Source of the DNA: Oceanospirillaceae bacterium
GTDB taxonomy: Bacteria > Pseudomonadota > Gammaproteobacteria > Pseudomonadales > Balneatricaceae
Length of the DNA stretch: 64,000 nucleotides
Assembly: GCA_013373085.1 (NCBI GenBank)
Contig: JABXIM010000070.1
Span: forward strand, 1 to 64,000
Direction of reading: 5' to 3'
Both the position numbers and the translations under genes were made by a program. Shown here one piece after another: positions 1 through 11,512 of this stretch. Numbering within the stretch: the first letter of the stretch is position 1; the number at the start of each line of letters is the position of its first letter. Below the pieces are notes generated by a model. It was given only the letters and a program-made list of their open reading frames with translations. It did no database searches and had not been told where the DNA came from.

Positions 1-3000
1 GAAGCGGTCGGCTCCATGGGTGACGACAAGCCGATGGCCGTGCTGTCATACCGTGTGCGTTCGCCGTACGACTACTTCCGTCAGCAGTTCGCCCAGGTCA
101 CCAACCCGCCGATCGACCCGCTGCGTGAAGCGGTCGTTATGTCGCTGGAGACCTGCCTCGGTGCCGAGCGCAATGTCTTCGAGGATACCCCGGAGCACGC
201 CCGTCGCGTGATCCTGACCACGCCGGTGCTGTCGGCGAGCAAGTTCTACCGTATTCGTGACAACAGCGAGCCGGGCTTCGACGTCGCGCGTCTGGATCTG
301 CATTACGATCCGGCGATCGGCCTCGAACAGGCCGTGCGCAACCTCTGTGACGAAGCGGAGCAGGCGGTGCGCGACGGCAAGGTTCTGCTGGTGCTGTCCG
401 ATGCCAACATCGAACAGGGTAAGCTGCCGATCCACGCGGCCATGGCGACCGGTGCGGTTAGCCATCGCCTGATCGACACCGGGATGCGCACCGATGCCAA
501 CCTGATCGTCGAAACCGGCACCGCGCGCGACCCGCACCACTTCGCAGTGCTGTTCGGCTTCGGCGCCACCGCCGTATACCCGTACCTGGCATACCGTGTG
601 CTGAATGACCTTTGCGCCACCGGCGAGCTGCAGATGGCGCCTCTGGATGCACATGAAAACTATCGCAAGGGCATCAACAAGGGCTTGCTTAAGATCCTGT
701 CGAAGATGGGTATCTCCACCATCGCGTCCTACCGCGGTGCCCAGCTGTTCGAGGCGATCGGCCTGAACTCGGAAGTCGTCGACCTTTGCTTCAAGGGGGT
801 CACCAGCCGTATCGAGGGTGCCCGTTTCGAGGACTTCCAGTACGATCAGCAGCAACTGGCCAAGGAAGCCTGGACCGCTCGCAAGCCGATCCAGGCCGGT
901 GGCCTGCTGAAGTACAAGCACGGTGGCGAATACCACGCCTACAACCCGGATGTCGTCCGCGCAATCCACGAAGCGGTCGAAAGCGGCGACGCATCCAAGT
1001 ACCAGCAGTATGCGGATCTGGTCAACAACCGCGGCATTGCCACGCTGCGTGACATGCTGGCGCTGCGTACCGACGTCAAGCCGATCCCGCTGGACGAGGT
1101 CGAGCCGGTAGAAGCGATTTTCCCGCGCTTTGACTCCGCCGCCATGTCCCTCGGCGCGCTGTCGCCGGAGGCGCACGAAGCGCTGGCGGTGGCGATGAAC
1201 GAGCTTGGCGGCCGTTCCAACTCCGGTGAGGGCGGCGAAGATCCGGCCCGTCATGGCACCATGAAGCGCTCCAAGATCAAGCAGGTGGCCTCGGGCCGTT
1301 TCGGCGTGACGCCGGAATACCTGATGAGCGCCGACGTCATGCAGATCAAGGTGGCCCAGGGGGCCAAGCCCGGCGAGGGTGGCCAGTTACCGGGTGGCAA
1401 GGTCAACGATCTGATCGCGCGCCTGCGCTACTCGGTGCCCGGCGTGACGCTGATTTCGCCGCCGCCGCACCACGACATCTACTCGATCGAGGATCTGGCT
1501 CAGCTGATCTTCGACCTCAAGCAGATCAACCCCGAAGGTCTGGTGTCGGTCAAGCTGGTATCGCGCCCGGGTGTCGGCACTATCGCCTGCGGTGTGGCCA
1601 AGGCCTACGCCGACCTGATCACCATCTCCGGTTACGACGGTGGTACCGCTGCGTCGCCGCTGGCCTCGATCCACTACGCCGGTTCGCCCTGGGAGCTGGG
1701 TCTCTCCGACGCGCACCAGTCGCTGCGCGGCAACCAGCTGCGCGGCAAGATCCGGTTGCAGACCGACGGCGGTCTCAAGACCGGCCTGGACGTGGTCAAG
1801 GCCGCAATGCTCGGCGCCGAGAGCTTCGGTTTCGGCACCATGCCGATGGTCGCGCTGGGCTGCAAATACCTGCGTATCTGCCATCTCAACAACTGCGCTA
1901 CCGGTGTGGCGACGCAGAACGACAAGCTGCGCCAGGATCACTTCCGCGGCACCGTCGAAATGGTCAAGAACTACTTCCGCTTCGTCGCCGAGGAAACCCG
2001 GCAGTGGATGGCGCAGCTCGGAATTCGCACGCTGGAGGAACTGGTCGGTCGTGTTGACCTGCTGACCGTGATCGAAGGCGAGACGCCGCGCCAGAAAGCG
2101 CTGGACCTGAGCCCGATCATCAGCGACGGTGGCGTGCCGGCGGAATACCCGCAGACCGTGCAGGAACACCGCAACGAGCCGTTCGACAGGGGCGAGCTCA
2201 ACAGCGCCATGCTGGAGCTGGCGGAAGAAGCCATCGACGCCAAGCGCGGCGGTGACTGGGAGCTGGCGATCTGCAACTGCGACCGTTCGGTCGGCGCCCG
2301 TACCTCAGGTGCGATCGCCAAACGTTACGGCAACCAGGGTATGGCCGACGAGCCGGTGACCTTCCGCTTCCGCGGCCACGCAGGTCAGTCGTTCGGTGTT
2401 TGGAACGCCGGCGGCCAGAACCTGATCCTCGAAGGCGATGCCAACGACTACGTCGGCAAGGGCATGGCCGGCGGCAAGCTGGTGCTGTACCCGTTCAAGG
2501 AGGTGACCTTCAAGTCGAACGAAACCTCCATCATGGGCAACACCTGCCTGTATGGCGCCACTGGCGGCAAGCTGCTGGCCGCTGGCCGCGCCGGCGAGCG
2601 TTTCGCGGTGCGTAACTCCGGCGTTCATGCGGTCGTCGAGGGTGCCGGCGATCACTGCTGTGAATACATGACCGGCGGTCTGGTCACCGTACTCGGTTCC
2701 ACCGGATACAACTTCGGTGCCGGTATGACCGGGGGCTTCGCCTACGTCCTGGATCTGGAAAACAACTTCGTCGACAAGTACAACCACGAACTGGTCGAGA
2801 TCCATCGTATCCACACCGAGCAGATGGAAGCGTACAAGAACCATCTGCGTTCGGTGATCATCGAGTTTGTCAGGGAAACCGGCAGCGCCTGGGGACAGGA
2901 GATCGTGGATAACTTCTACGACTTCATCGGCCGCTTCTGGCTGGTCAAACCCAAGGCCGCAAGCCTGAACGCGCTGCTGGACAACATCCGCCAGCGTCCG

Positions 3001-3006
3001 GAATAA
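1..3006 (+). CDS. gltB: Glutamate synthase (NADPH) large subunit, 5' end outside window
   Basis: The frame is open from the first base, so this is the C-terminal two thirds of GltB (about 1000 of roughly 1480 residues). GltB converts glutamine plus 2-oxoglutarate to two glutamates together with GltD. Visible parts are the end of the central domain, the FMN-binding synthase domain (residues [19 protein letters not shown]) and the 3Fe-4S cysteine set C-x5-C-x4-C in [18 protein letters not shown]-repeat C-terminal domain follows ([21 protein letters not shown]). The N-terminal glutaminase domain with its catalytic Cys lies upstream and cannot be seen. gltD follows after 69 bases on the same strand, as in the usual gltBD operon. 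Confidence 0.97.
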   Translation, partial: EAVGSMGDDKPMAVLSYRVRSPYDYFRQQFAQVTNPPIDPLREAVVMSLETCLGAERNVFEDTPEHARRVILTTPVLSASKFYRIRDNSEPGFDVARLDLHYDPAIGLEQAVRNLCDEAEQAVRDGKVLLVLSDANIEQGKLPIHAAMATGAVSHRLIDTGMRTDANLIVETGTARDPHHFAVLFGFGATAVYPYLAYRVLNDLCATGELQMAPLDAHENYRKGINKGLLKILSKMGISTIASYRGAQLFEAIGLNSEVVDLCFKGVTSRIEGARFEDFQYDQQQLAKEAWTARKPIQAGGLLKYKHGGEYHAYNPDVVRAIHEAVESGDASKYQQYADLVNNRGIATLRDMLALRTDVKPIPLDEVEPVEAIFPRFDSAAMSLGALSPEAHEALAVAMNELGGRSNSGEGGEDPARHGTMKRSKIKQVASGRFGVTPEYLMSADVMQIKVAQGAKPGEGGQLPGGKVNDLIARLRYSVPGVTLISPPPHHDIYSIEDLAQLIFDLKQINPEGLVSVKLVSRPGVGTIACGVAKAYADLITISGYDGGTAASPLASIHYAGSPWELGLSDAHQSLRGNQLRGKIRLQTDGGLKTGLDVVKAAMLGAESFGFGTMPMVALGCKYLRICHLNNCATGVATQNDKLRQDHFRGTVEMVKNYFRFVAEETRQWMAQLGIRTLEELVGRVDLLTVIEGETPRQKALDLSPIISDGGVPAEYPQTVQEHRNEPFDRGELNSAMLELAEEAIDAKRGGDWELAICNCDRSVGARTSGAIAKRYGNQGMADEPVTFRFRGHAGQSFGVWNAGGQNLILEGDANDYVGKGMAGGKLVLYPFKEVTFKSNETSIMGNTCLYGATGGKLLAAGRAGERFAVRNSGVHAVVEGAGDHCCEYMTGGLVTVLGSTGYNFGAGMTGGFAYVLDLENNFVDKYNHELVEIHRIHTEQMEAYKNHLRSVIIEFVRETGSAWGQEIVDNFYDFIGRFWLVKPKAASLNALLDNIRQRPE

Positions 3007-3033
3007 GTACCGATCAAACCCTGATGAAGTTAA

Positions 3034-4509
<1,476 letters not shown>

Positions 4510-4530
4510 AGCTCACGCTTCGTGTATCAC

Positions 4531-4552
4531 AAGGCCGCCTTCGGGCGGCCTT
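4531..4552 (+). terminator. Intrinsic terminator of gltBD
   Basis: A perfect 9-bp stem (AAGGCCGCC / GGCGGCCTT) with a stable TTCG tetraloop, followed by TTGTTGTTTG, begins 21 bases after the gltD stop. Confidence 0.85.
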
Positions 4553-4576
4553 GTTGTTTGTGGCGACTGTAGATTC

Positions 4577-4703
4577 GTAGGATGACCTCCATGGATGGGG
4601 GAAATCCTTAAAACGCTAGGAGCAGTTTTTAGGAGGGTGGAGCCGCCATTAGTGCAGCCTTGCCGCATTACACCTTGGCTAGGGGCGGTGTAACCCATCA
4701 TAG
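4577..4703. repeat. Dispersed intergenic repeat, copy A, in the gltD-putP gap
   Basis: The gap 4510-5207 holds no convincing gene. It begins with GTAGGATGACCTCCATGG, continues with GGAAATCC and AGGAGCAG, then AGGAGGGTGGAGCCGCC, and ends with GGTGTAACCCATCATAGG. The same words recur near 9255, 12963, 26594, 35320 and 37316. The remainder (4704-5098) is non-coding in appearance, with many short GC-rich frames but no ribosome binding site or recognisable protein. Confidence 0.6.
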
Positions 4704-5093
4704 GCGCCGCAGGCGCCTTCGTTTCAACCGGCACGGACAACACCGAACCTGCTCTGCACGTCTCAGGCTTTTCGCATTCACCCATTGTTCGGCACGTTTT
4801 GCTGCATTAAAGGTGCCCCTACACCTTGCTCCGCTTTACCCCGCTGCGCGCCGATACCAATCGATCTGCACTACGATCGATATTGCGGGTTCTCGCGATG
4901 CCCGGGCTGCGCACTAACCGGTCAAATCTGTGCCACCGCATCGCTTCACCCACCCTCCCGTCCGTGGATCCGGGACGGTGGGGCGGCGTCTTTTACAGGC
5001 TCCCCGTCACACGTCACCTTAAACAGTGGTACGTTCTGAAGCCCTTCGCTCCTGCGCATCTATGCGCCCGCGGCATACCTTACATCTTGTACA

Positions 5094-5117
5094 TAAAAAC
5101 AGCCCCGGAGGGGCTGT
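5094..5117 (-). terminator. Intrinsic terminator of putP
   Basis: Read on the minus strand, ACAGCCCC / GGGGCTGT forms an 8-bp stem with a 3-base loop followed by TTTTTAT, about 90 bases past the putP stop. A further GC-rich hairpin (5176-5196) lies between it and the stop codon. Confidence 0.8.
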
Positions 5118-5207
5118 ATGAGTGGAGTGAGATTGCAGCGGCCGGGTAGTGCGGACCCGAAAGCTGCGGGGGCGCGCGGCGGCGTGCTACCGCCGCCGCG
5201 GCCGACC

Positions 5208-6698
5208 CTACAGCTTGCTGCGGTAGGTGTCGAAGCGAGCCTGGACGGTGGCGGGCGGCTCGGCGGTCGCCAGGGATGCGATGACGATGGCGATGGTGGC
5301 GAAGATTACGCCGGGCACGATCTCGTAGAGGTCGTAGATGCCGCCGGAAAGCTGCTTCCAGACGACCACGGTGATGCCGCCGACCAGAATGCCGGCAAGC
5401 GCGCCGAAGCGGTTCATGCGTTTCCAGTACAGTGCCAGGATCAGGGTCGGACCGAAAGCCGCGCCGAAGCCGGCCCAGGCGTAGGAAACGAGACCCAGCA
5501 CAGTGCTATCCGGATTCATCGCGAGGAACAGCGCAACGATCGAGAGGCCAATAACGGCAATGCGGCCGACCATGACGATCTCCTGCTGCGAGGCATCCTT
5601 GCGCAGCAGCTGGCGATAGAAGTCTTCTGCCAGAGCGGACGAGGAGACCAGCAACTGGGAATCGGCGGTACTCATGATGGCGGCAAGAATGGCCGCGAGC
5701 AGTATGCCGGCGACAATCGGGTTGAACAGCGCGTTGACCAGCACCATAAAGATGGTTTCGCCGTCACCGAGAGAGCCGCCCAGCTGGCTGTCGACGTAGA
5801 TGATGCCAGCGAGGCCGACGAGGAAGGCGCCCATCATCGACAGGCCCGACCAGATCACGGCGATACGGCGGGCGGTCGGCACATCGCTGTTGCCGCGGAT
5901 GCCCTTGAAGCGCGCCAGAATGTGCGGCTGGCCGAAATACCCCAGGCCCCAGGCCGCCAGCGACACGATGGCGATCCAGGTCAGAGGCTGGCCGTTGACA
6001 TCTCGCCAGATCGTCAGCAGTTCCGGGTTCTTGGCTTCGAGCGCACCGATCAGCTGACCCATACCACCGTCGACCTGCATTGCGATGACCGGGACGATAA
6101 CCAGCGCAGCGGCCATCAGCAGGCCCTGCACCAGGTCGGTCCAGGAGACCGCAAGAAAGCCGCCGAACAGGGTGTAGGAAACCACCGCCAGGGTGCCGAC
6201 CACAACCGCGATGCTGTAATCCAGGCCGAATACGGTTTCGAACAGCTTGCCGCCGGCGACCAGGCCGGAGCTGGTGTAGAAGAGGAAGAATAGCAGGATG
6301 AAGAACGCCGAAATCACCTGGATCAGCTTGCTGCCGTCCTCGAAGCGGTTAGAGAAGAACTCCGGCAACGTCAGGGAGTTGTCGGCTTCGTAGCTGTAGG
6401 TCCGCAGGCGCTTGGCGACCAGCAGCCAGTTCAGCCAGGTGCCGAGTAACAGTCCTCCGCCGAGCCAGATTGCCTCCATGCCGGAGGCGAAGGCGTAGCC
6501 GGGCAGACCCAGCAGCAACCAGCCGCTCATGTCGGACGCACCGGCCGACAGGGCGGCGGGCCAGGGGCCAAGTGAGCGGCCACCGAGGAAATAGTCGGAC
6601 GAATTGGAGGTGCGCTTGTAAGCGTAGATCCCGATGGCCAGCATGACGGCCAGGTAGACGATAAAGGTGCCGATAATGGCAGCAGAGTTTGCGATCAT
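5208..6698 (-). CDS. putP: Sodium/proline symporter
   Basis: A 496-residue sodium:solute symporter (SSS family) with about 13 hydrophobic segments and length typical of PutP. The early motif SAGASDMSGWLLLGLPGYAF matches the sodium/proline-binding TM2 of characterised PutP proteins; Asp56 is the counterpart of the essential Asp55 of E. coli. It imports proline as a nutrient or osmoprotectant. putA is not in the window. An AraC-type regulator lies upstream on the same strand, which fits proline-responsive control as in Pseudomonas PruR, but that link is inferred from position. An inverted repeat lies just upstream of the start. Confidence 0.93.
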   Translation of the reverse strand: MIANSAAIIGTFIVYLAVMLAIGIYAYKRTSNSSDYFLGGRSLGPWPAALSAGASDMSGWLLLGLPGYAFASGMEAIWLGGGLLLGTWLNWLLVAKRLRTYSYEADNSLTLPEFFSNRFEDGSKLIQVISAFFILLFFLFYTSSGLVAGGKLFETVFGLDYSIAVVVGTLAVVSYTLFGGFLAVSWTDLVQGLLMAAALVIVPVIAMQVDGGMGQLIGALEAKNPELLTIWRDVNGQPLTWIAIVSLAAWGLGYFGQPHILARFKGIRGNSDVPTARRIAVIWSGLSMMGAFLVGLAGIIYVDSQLGGSLGDGETIFMVLVNALFNPIVAGILLAAILAAIMSTADSQLLVSSSALAEDFYRQLLRKDASQQEIVMVGRIAVIGLSIVALFLAMNPDSTVLGLVSYAWAGFGAAFGPTLILALYWKRMNRFGALAGILVGGITVVVWKQLSGGIYDLYEIVPGVIFATIAIVIASLATAEPPATVQARFDTYRSKL

Positions 6699-6727
6699 GA
6701 AGTTAAGCCTCGTTTATAGCGTGCCAA

Positions 6728-6762
6728 GAGGCTGTGAATAGCTGGGGCATATTCACAGGCTC
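6728..6762. promoter_or_regulatory. Inverted repeat upstream of putP, candidate operator
   Basis: Arms GAGGCTGTGAAT and ATTCACAGGCTC (12 bp, one mismatch) are separated by 11 bases and lie 30-64 bases upstream of the putP ATG. The position suits an operator or a leader hairpin. No regulator can be assigned from the sequence. Confidence 0.45.
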
Positions 6763-6847
6763 CTCAGGTTTTTCTTCTTGTGGTTTTCAGTCCGGCAATG
6801 GCGGAAAACGCAGACAGCCCCGTATCAGCAGGGGCGTCGATTGATCG

Positions 6848-7096
6848 TTACTCGGCTTTGCCGCCCGGTTCCAACAGGGTGGCAATGCCGCTGACAGTGG
6901 TGGCGTTGGTGGTCCGTACGCGCTCGGTAATGACGCCTGCCCGGACCGTTCCGATCCGGCTGGTGGCTGTGCCGTCGCACGCGGGTTTCTTGTGGAACCC
7001 CGCGACTTTCGACGGTGTGCCCTGGCTCGTGACCAAAGACGAGGCGTCCTGTGCCCCATCGCAGAGACCCATCTGGATATGCCGGGCCAACAGCAT
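6848..7096 (-). CDS. Possible small hypothetical protein between AraC gene and putP
   Basis: The 510-base gap between putP and the AraC-type gene contains an 82-codon frame on the same strand with mostly G/C in third codon positions. It ends in ATSRIGTVRAGVITERV and LLEPGGKAE. I recognise no family. There is no clear ribosome binding site, and the opposite strand is also open here with similarly GC-rich third positions, so this may be a shadow or a remnant. A hairpin (GCCCC ... GGGGC) follows its stop. Confidence 0.25.
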   Translation of the reverse strand: MLLARHIQMGLCDGAQDASSLVTSQGTPSKVAGFHKKPACDGTATSRIGTVRAGVITERVRTTNATTVSGIATLLEPGGKAE

Positions 7097-7208
7097 TTAC
7101 GCCGCTACTGTCGGCGAAGTGACACTTTAGTGGCAGTTCACTTTTCGGTCTTGCGAATTGCTCCGGAGTTTTTGTCGTCCTCTCCGGTGGGGGCTGGAAG
7201 ACCCTGGT

Positions 7209-7982
7209 TCAGTGGCGGGCGCTGTCCAGCGCGGACTGCTGGCGAAAGCGGGCGGGGGGGATGCCGAAACGGCGGCGGAAAGCGTGGGTGAATGCGCTCT
7301 GGTTGGCAAAGCCGCAAAGGTCGATCACGCGGGCGACCGGGTAACCCTGCTCCAGCAGGCCATGGGCGCAGCCCAGCCGCTTTTCCAGCAGGTACTGGTG
7401 GGGTGTGATGCCTGTCTGCCGCTTGAACAGCTCATGGAACTGGCTGCTGCTGAGGCAGGCGACGCCGGCCAGGTGCGCAACGCTGATCTTGCGATGCAGA
7501 TTCAGCTCGATGAATTCGTCGATCAGACGCATGTCAAGCCGTCCCGGTTGGCGTGCCGGTGTCTTGCGCGACAGGTGGTTGCCCAGCGAGCAGAGCAGCA
7601 GGTTGCTGCTGGCCCGGGCCAGCATGGGGTCGTCCGGAAACTGGCGAATTTCCCGACTCACCGCGCTGGCGAGCACCTGCAGGTGGCTGTTCACGTCAAA
7701 GTAGCTGGCCTGGTCGAAGAGTCGGTTCATACGCTCGCGTTCGTCGCGGGAGGCCGTATGGGTCGCCAGGTTCAGTACCAGGATGCGGTTGAGGCCGATG
7801 CCGCAGAAGGCGTGGGCGGTCGACGCCGGCACCAGGCAACCATTACCCGGTCCGACGCGCTGTCCGAGCCCCTCCAGTTCGAATGCGGTGTCTCCCTCGA
7901 GTCCGAGTATCAACTGATGGTGGCTGTGGTCGTGAGTGTTGGCGCTGTCGGGCAGCGAGAGAACATCGGCGGTCTTGATCAT
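7209..7982 (-). CDS. AraC-family transcriptional regulator
   Basis: A 257-residue protein with an N-terminal cupin-like sensing half (HDHSHHQLILGLEG near residue 17) and a C-terminal AraC/XylS double helix-turn-helix. The first HTH reads ISVAHLAGVACLSSSQFHELFKRQTG and the second includes IDLCGFANQSAFTHAFRRRFGIPP, the most conserved signature of the family. It is upstream of putP on the same strand, so it may be the proline-responsive activator of putP/putA (PruR-like). That assignment rests on neighbourhood only. Divergent hemE starts about 170 bases away. Confidence 0.85.
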   Translation of the reverse strand: MIKTADVLSLPDSANTHDHSHHQLILGLEGDTAFELEGLGQRVGPGNGCLVPASTAHAFCGIGLNRILVLNLATHTASRDERERMNRLFDQASYFDVNSHLQVLASAVSREIRQFPDDPMLARASSNLLLCSLGNHLSRKTPARQPGRLDMRLIDEFIELNLHRKISVAHLAGVACLSSSQFHELFKRQTGITPHQYLLEKRLGCAHGLLEQGYPVARVIDLCGFANQSAFTHAFRRRFGIPPARFRQQSALDSARH

Positions 7983-8149
7983 GGGTCAGATCGGGTCTTG
8001 CTCAGGAGGGCCGGTGATGGCTGGTCAATAATCGCACTATTATACAGTTGGTTATCCCGGCGACAACCGCTGCCGAGAGTGACATTAGTATCCCAAAAAG
8101 CGGTAGAATGGCGCCAAACTTTTCGATGGCTAACCGATGGCTGGGTCCG

Positions 8150-9217
8150 ATGGCTGAACTGAAGAACGATCGTTTTCTGCGTGCGCTGATGCGCGAACCG
8201 GTGGATGTGACCCCGGTATGGATGATGCGTCAGGCGGGGCGCTATCTGCCGGAATACCGTGAAACCCGCGCCCGGGCCGGCGATTTCCTCAGTCTGTGCA
8301 AGAACCGTGAGCTGGCCTGCGAAGTCACGCTGCAGCCGCTGGAACGCTTCGATCTGGACGCTGCCATCCTGTTTTCCGATATCCTCACCATCCCCGATGC
8401 GATGGGGCTGGGACTGTACTTCGAAACCGGCGAGGGGCCGCGTTTTCGCAAGATCATCCGCACCGAGGCCGATGTTGCTGCGCTGCCGGTGCCCGATGCC
8501 GCCCGAGACCTCGACTATGTGATGGCGGCGGTGAAGGAGATTCGCGGCGCACTCGGCGGCCGGGTGCCGCTGATCGGCTTTTCCGGCAGCCCCTGGACGC
8601 TGGCCACCTATATGGTCGAAGGTGGCTCGAGCAAGGATTTCCGCCATATCAAGCAGATGATGTACGCCACCCCCGACGTCATGCACGCGTTGCTCGACAA
8701 GCTGGCGCAGTCCGTCACCGGGTACCTCAACGAACAGATTCGCGCCGGCGCCCAGGCGGTGCAGATCTTCGATACCTGGGGTGGCGTATTGAGCGGCCCG
8801 ATGTACCGCGAGTTCTCGCTCAAGTACATGGCGCAGATCTGCGATGGCTTGATCCGTGAACACGAAGGGCGGCGTGTACCGGTGATCCTGTTCACCAAGA
8901 ACGGCGGGCAGTGGCTCGAGTCGATCGCCGACGCCGGCGCCGATGCGCTGGGGCTGGACTGGACCACCGATATCGGCGATGCACGCCGTCGCGTCGGCGA
9001 CCGGGTCGCGCTGCAGGGCAACATGGACCCGTCGGTGCTGTACGCGCCGCCGGCCAGGATCCGAGCCGAAGTGGAAGCGATCCTGGCGGGATTCGGCGAG
9101 GGTAACGGTCATGTCTTCAACCTCGGGCACGGTATTCACCAGTATGCCGACCCCGAACATGCGCGCGTCTTTATCGATGCGGTGCACGAACTGAGCGCAG
9201 GGTATCATTCTCAGTGA
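8150..9217 (+). CDS. hemE: Uroporphyrinogen decarboxylase
   Basis: HemE removes four carboxyl groups from uroporphyrinogen III to give coproporphyrinogen III in haem synthesis. The 355-residue protein has the signature stretch [17 protein letters not shown] near the N-terminus and the central [16 protein letters not shown], both conserved in the family. The start [13 protein letters not shown] at 8150 matches the usual N-terminus; the open frame extends upstream to 8048 but that part is unlike the family. TAGAAT at 8104-8109 may be its -10 box. In Pseudomonas hemE directly follows gltD; here putP and an AraC gene lie between. Confidence 0.97.
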   Translation: MAELKNDRFLRALMREPVDVTPVWMMRQAGRYLPEYRETRARAGDFLSLCKNRELACEVTLQPLERFDLDAAILFSDILTIPDAMGLGLYFETGEGPRFRKIIRTEADVAALPVPDAARDLDYVMAAVKEIRGALGGRVPLIGFSGSPWTLATYMVEGGSSKDFRHIKQMMYATPDVMHALLDKLAQSVTGYLNEQIRAGAQAVQIFDTWGGVLSGPMYREFSLKYMAQICDGLIREHEGRRVPVILFTKNGGQWLESIADAGADALGLDWTTDIGDARRRVGDRVALQGNMDPSVLYAPPARIRAEVEAILAGFGEGNGHVFNLGHGIHQYADPEHARVFIDAVHELSAGYHSQ

Positions 9218-9254
9218 GTAGTCAGTAGTAAGTCGTGAATAGTAGGGTGCTGCT

Positions 9255-9303
9255 GACCGCCATGGACGGTGGAAATCCTGTAGCTGCAGGAGCAGGCTTC
9301 AGC
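9255..9303 (+). repeat. Dispersed intergenic repeat, copy B
   Basis: GACCGCCATGGACGGTGG followed by AAATCCTG and TGCAGGAGCAGGCTTCAGC, the same core as copies A, C and D. It lies between hemE and the carbonic anhydrase gene. Flanking short motifs such as GTGAGTAGTCAGTAGTAAG (9217 on) are low-complexity. Confidence 0.6.
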
Positions 9304-9402
9304 GAAGCGCACCGAGAGTGCTGAGTGGCAGGTGGCAGAAGTCAATTCGTCCGGAGACCGGGCTCCTACCACTCACCAAATTTGGGACAAGCGGTAGACA
9401 AA

Positions 9403-10068
9403 ATGAAGAAACTAGAAAAGCTGTTCGCGCAGAACCAGGCCTGGTCGGAGCGCATCTCCCGTCTGAACCCGGAGTTCTTCCCGACGCTGGCCAAGCAGCA
9501 GGCGCCGGAATACCTTTGGATCGGTTGTTCCGACAGCCGGGTACCGGCCAATGAGATTATCGGCCTGTTGCCCGGTGATGTATTCGTGCACCGCAACGTC
9601 TCCAACCTCGTGACCCACACCGACATGAACTGCCTGTCGGTGCTGCAGTACGCGGTACGGGTGCTCAAGGTGAAGCACGTGATGGTCGTCGGCCACTATG
9701 GCTGCGGTGGCGTCAAGGCGTCGCTGGGACCGACCAACCTGGGCCTGATCGACAACTGGCTGCGTCACGTCAAGGACGTCTATATCAAGCACCGTGAAGT
9801 GCTGGCGCAGTGGAAGGATGACGAGGCGTTCATGCTTGATCGCCTGTGCGAACTGAACGTCATTGAACAGGCGGTCAACGTCTGCAATACCACCATGGTG
9901 CAGGAAGCCTGGACCAACAACGGTCAGGAACTGGCGATCCACGGCTGGATCTACGGTCTCGACAACGGCCAGCTGCGCGACCTGAACTTTTGCGTCGGCA
10001 GCGCCGATGAGATCGACGCCCAGTACCAGGAGGCGGTCGCCGCGATCGCGGCGCGCAAGCCGGAATAA
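9403..10068 (+). CDS. can: Beta-class carbonic anhydrase
   Basis: Reversible hydration of CO2 to bicarbonate, a cytosolic zinc enzyme. The 221-residue protein has zinc ligands Cys42, His98 and Cys101 (IGCSDSRVPAN, GHYGCGGVKAS), with Asp44 and Arg46 of the catalytic dyad. The numbering matches E. coli Can. The start at 9403 (MKKLEKLFAQNQ) is the family start; upstream in-frame codons run into repeat sequence. A strong terminator follows. Confidence 0.96.
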   Translation: MKKLEKLFAQNQAWSERISRLNPEFFPTLAKQQAPEYLWIGCSDSRVPANEIIGLLPGDVFVHRNVSNLVTHTDMNCLSVLQYAVRVLKVKHVMVVGHYGCGGVKASLGPTNLGLIDNWLRHVKDVYIKHREVLAQWKDDEAFMLDRLCELNVIEQAVNVCNTTMVQEAWTNNGQELAIHGWIYGLDNGQLRDLNFCVGSADEIDAQYQEAVAAIAARKPE

Positions 10069-10069
10069 A

Positions 10070-10098
10070 CGAAGGGCCCCGAGGGGCCCTTCGTTTTT
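10070..10098 (+). terminator. Intrinsic terminator between can and metY
   Basis: A perfect 11-bp stem CGAAGGGCCCC / GGGGCCCTTCG with a 2-base GA gap, followed by TTTTT. It ends at the stop codon of the convergent metY gene and serves can on the plus strand. Confidence 0.85.
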
Positions 10099-11374
10099 AC
10101 TTCATCGTTTTCGCCAGCGCCTGGTCGAGGTCGGCGATCAGATCGTCGATATGCTCGATGCCGACGGACAGTCGCACCGTTTCCGGGGACACGCCGGCGG
10201 CTTTGAGTTCTGCGTCGTTGAGCTGGCGGTGAGTGGTTTCCGCCGGAATCGAGGCCAGCGACCGGCAGTCGCCGATATTCACCAGCCGGACAAAAATATT
10301 CAGCGCATCGTAGAAGCGCCGGGTACCCTCGCGGCCGCTATGCAGGCCGAAGCTGAGGATACCCGAGGCGCGTCCCTGCATGTATTTGCGTGCCAGTTCA
10401 TGGTCGCGATGGCCTTCCAGGCCCGCGTAGCTGACCCATTCCACGGCTTCGTGCTGTTCCAGATACCGAGCCACTTTCAGGGCGTTGTCGCAGATCCGCT
10501 CCATGCGCAGCGCCAGCGTTTCCATCCCCTGCAGCAGCAGGAAGGCATTCATCGGCGACAGCGCCGCACCCATGTTTCGCAGTGGCACCACCCGGCAGCG
10601 GCCGATGAAGGCGGCGGGCCCGAAGGCTTCGGTGTAGACCACGCCATGGTATGACACGTCCGGCTCGTTCAGCAGCGGAAAGCGCTCCTTGTGCTCGGCC
10701 CAGGGAAAGTTGCCGCTGTCGATGATAATGCCGCCAATACTGTTACCGTGGCCGCCGATATACTTGGTCGCCGATTGCACCACGATGTCGGCGCCCTGCT
10801 CGATCGGACGCCACAGCACCGGGCTGGGCACCGTATTGTCGACGATCAGCGGGATGCCGTGGCGGTGGGCCAGCGCCGCCAGTTGTTCGATATCGGCGAT
10901 ACTGCCGGAGGGGTTGCCGACGCTTTCGCAGTAAAGCGCCCGGGTACGGCTGTCGATACGCGCTTCGATAGCGGTGAAATCGCTCTTGTCGACGAAACGC
11001 ACCTCGATGCCCTGGCGGGGCAGCGTATGGGCGAACAGGTTGTAGGTGCCTCCGTACAGCTCGCTGGTTGAAATGATATTGTCGCCGTTCTCGACCAGGG
11101 TCTGGATCGTGTAGGTGATCGCCGCCATGCCCGAGGCTACCGCCAGCGCGGCGATACCACCTTCCAGTTCAGCCGCACGTTTTTCGAGCACGTCGGTAGT
11201 CGGGTTCATGATGCGGGTATAGATATTGCCCTGCACCTTGAGGTCGAACAGGTCGGCGCCGTGCTGAGCGTCGTCGAAGGCGTAGGAAGTGGTCTGATAA
11301 ATCGGCACAGCAACGGCCTTGGTGGTCGGGTCGGGTTGGTACCCGCCATGTACGGCGATCGTTTCCAGTTTCAT
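10097..11374 (-). CDS. metY: O-acetylhomoserine sulfhydrylase (PLP-dependent)
   Basis: A 425-residue Cys/Met-metabolism PLP enzyme. The start MKLETIAVHGGYQPDPTTKAVAVPIYQTTSYAF is typical of O-acetylhomoserine aminocarboxypropyltransferases, and QSATKYIGGHG contains the PLP lysine. The long form with FNPFAF-type C-terminal lobe (about 425 rather than 390 residues) favours MetY over cystathionine gamma-synthase or MetZ. It makes homocysteine from O-acetylhomoserine and sulfide. It stands alone, convergent with can and divergent from radA. Confidence 0.9.
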   Translation of the reverse strand: MKLETIAVHGGYQPDPTTKAVAVPIYQTTSYAFDDAQHGADLFDLKVQGNIYTRIMNPTTDVLEKRAAELEGGIAALAVASGMAAITYTIQTLVENGDNIISTSELYGGTYNLFAHTLPRQGIEVRFVDKSDFTAIEARIDSRTRALYCESVGNPSGSIADIEQLAALAHRHGIPLIVDNTVPSPVLWRPIEQGADIVVQSATKYIGGHGNSIGGIIIDSGNFPWAEHKERFPLLNEPDVSYHGVVYTEAFGPAAFIGRCRVVPLRNMGAALSPMNAFLLLQGMETLALRMERICDNALKVARYLEQHEAVEWVSYAGLEGHRDHELARKYMQGRASGILSFGLHSGREGTRRFYDALNIFVRLVNIGDCRSLASIPAETTHRQLNDAELKAAGVSPETVRLSVGIEHIDDLIADLDQALAKTMK

Positions 11375-11447
11375 TGCACAGTACTCTGGGTGTTTTTATT
11401 CGGCTGAGGTTCGATTTTAGTTACTTGCAGGAGAAAGGAAAGCGGGA

Positions 11448-11476
11448 TTGGGCAACTCCGGCCGATTCGCTAGAAT
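11448..11476 (+). promoter_or_regulatory. Candidate sigma70 promoter of radA
   Basis: TTGGGC, a 17-base spacer and TAGAAT lie 37 bases upstream of the radA ATG at the right spacing for a housekeeping promoter. Confidence 0.6.
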
Positions 11477-11512
11477 GGCACGTTATTCCGCCGATGCAGA
11501 GGACTCCCCCCG

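Noticed and set aside
4704-5149. Several 80-107 codon frames in the gltD-putP gap
   Set aside because: Overlapping in different frames, without ribosome binding sites or protein-like periodicity; the gap is better explained by repeat sequence and a putP terminator.
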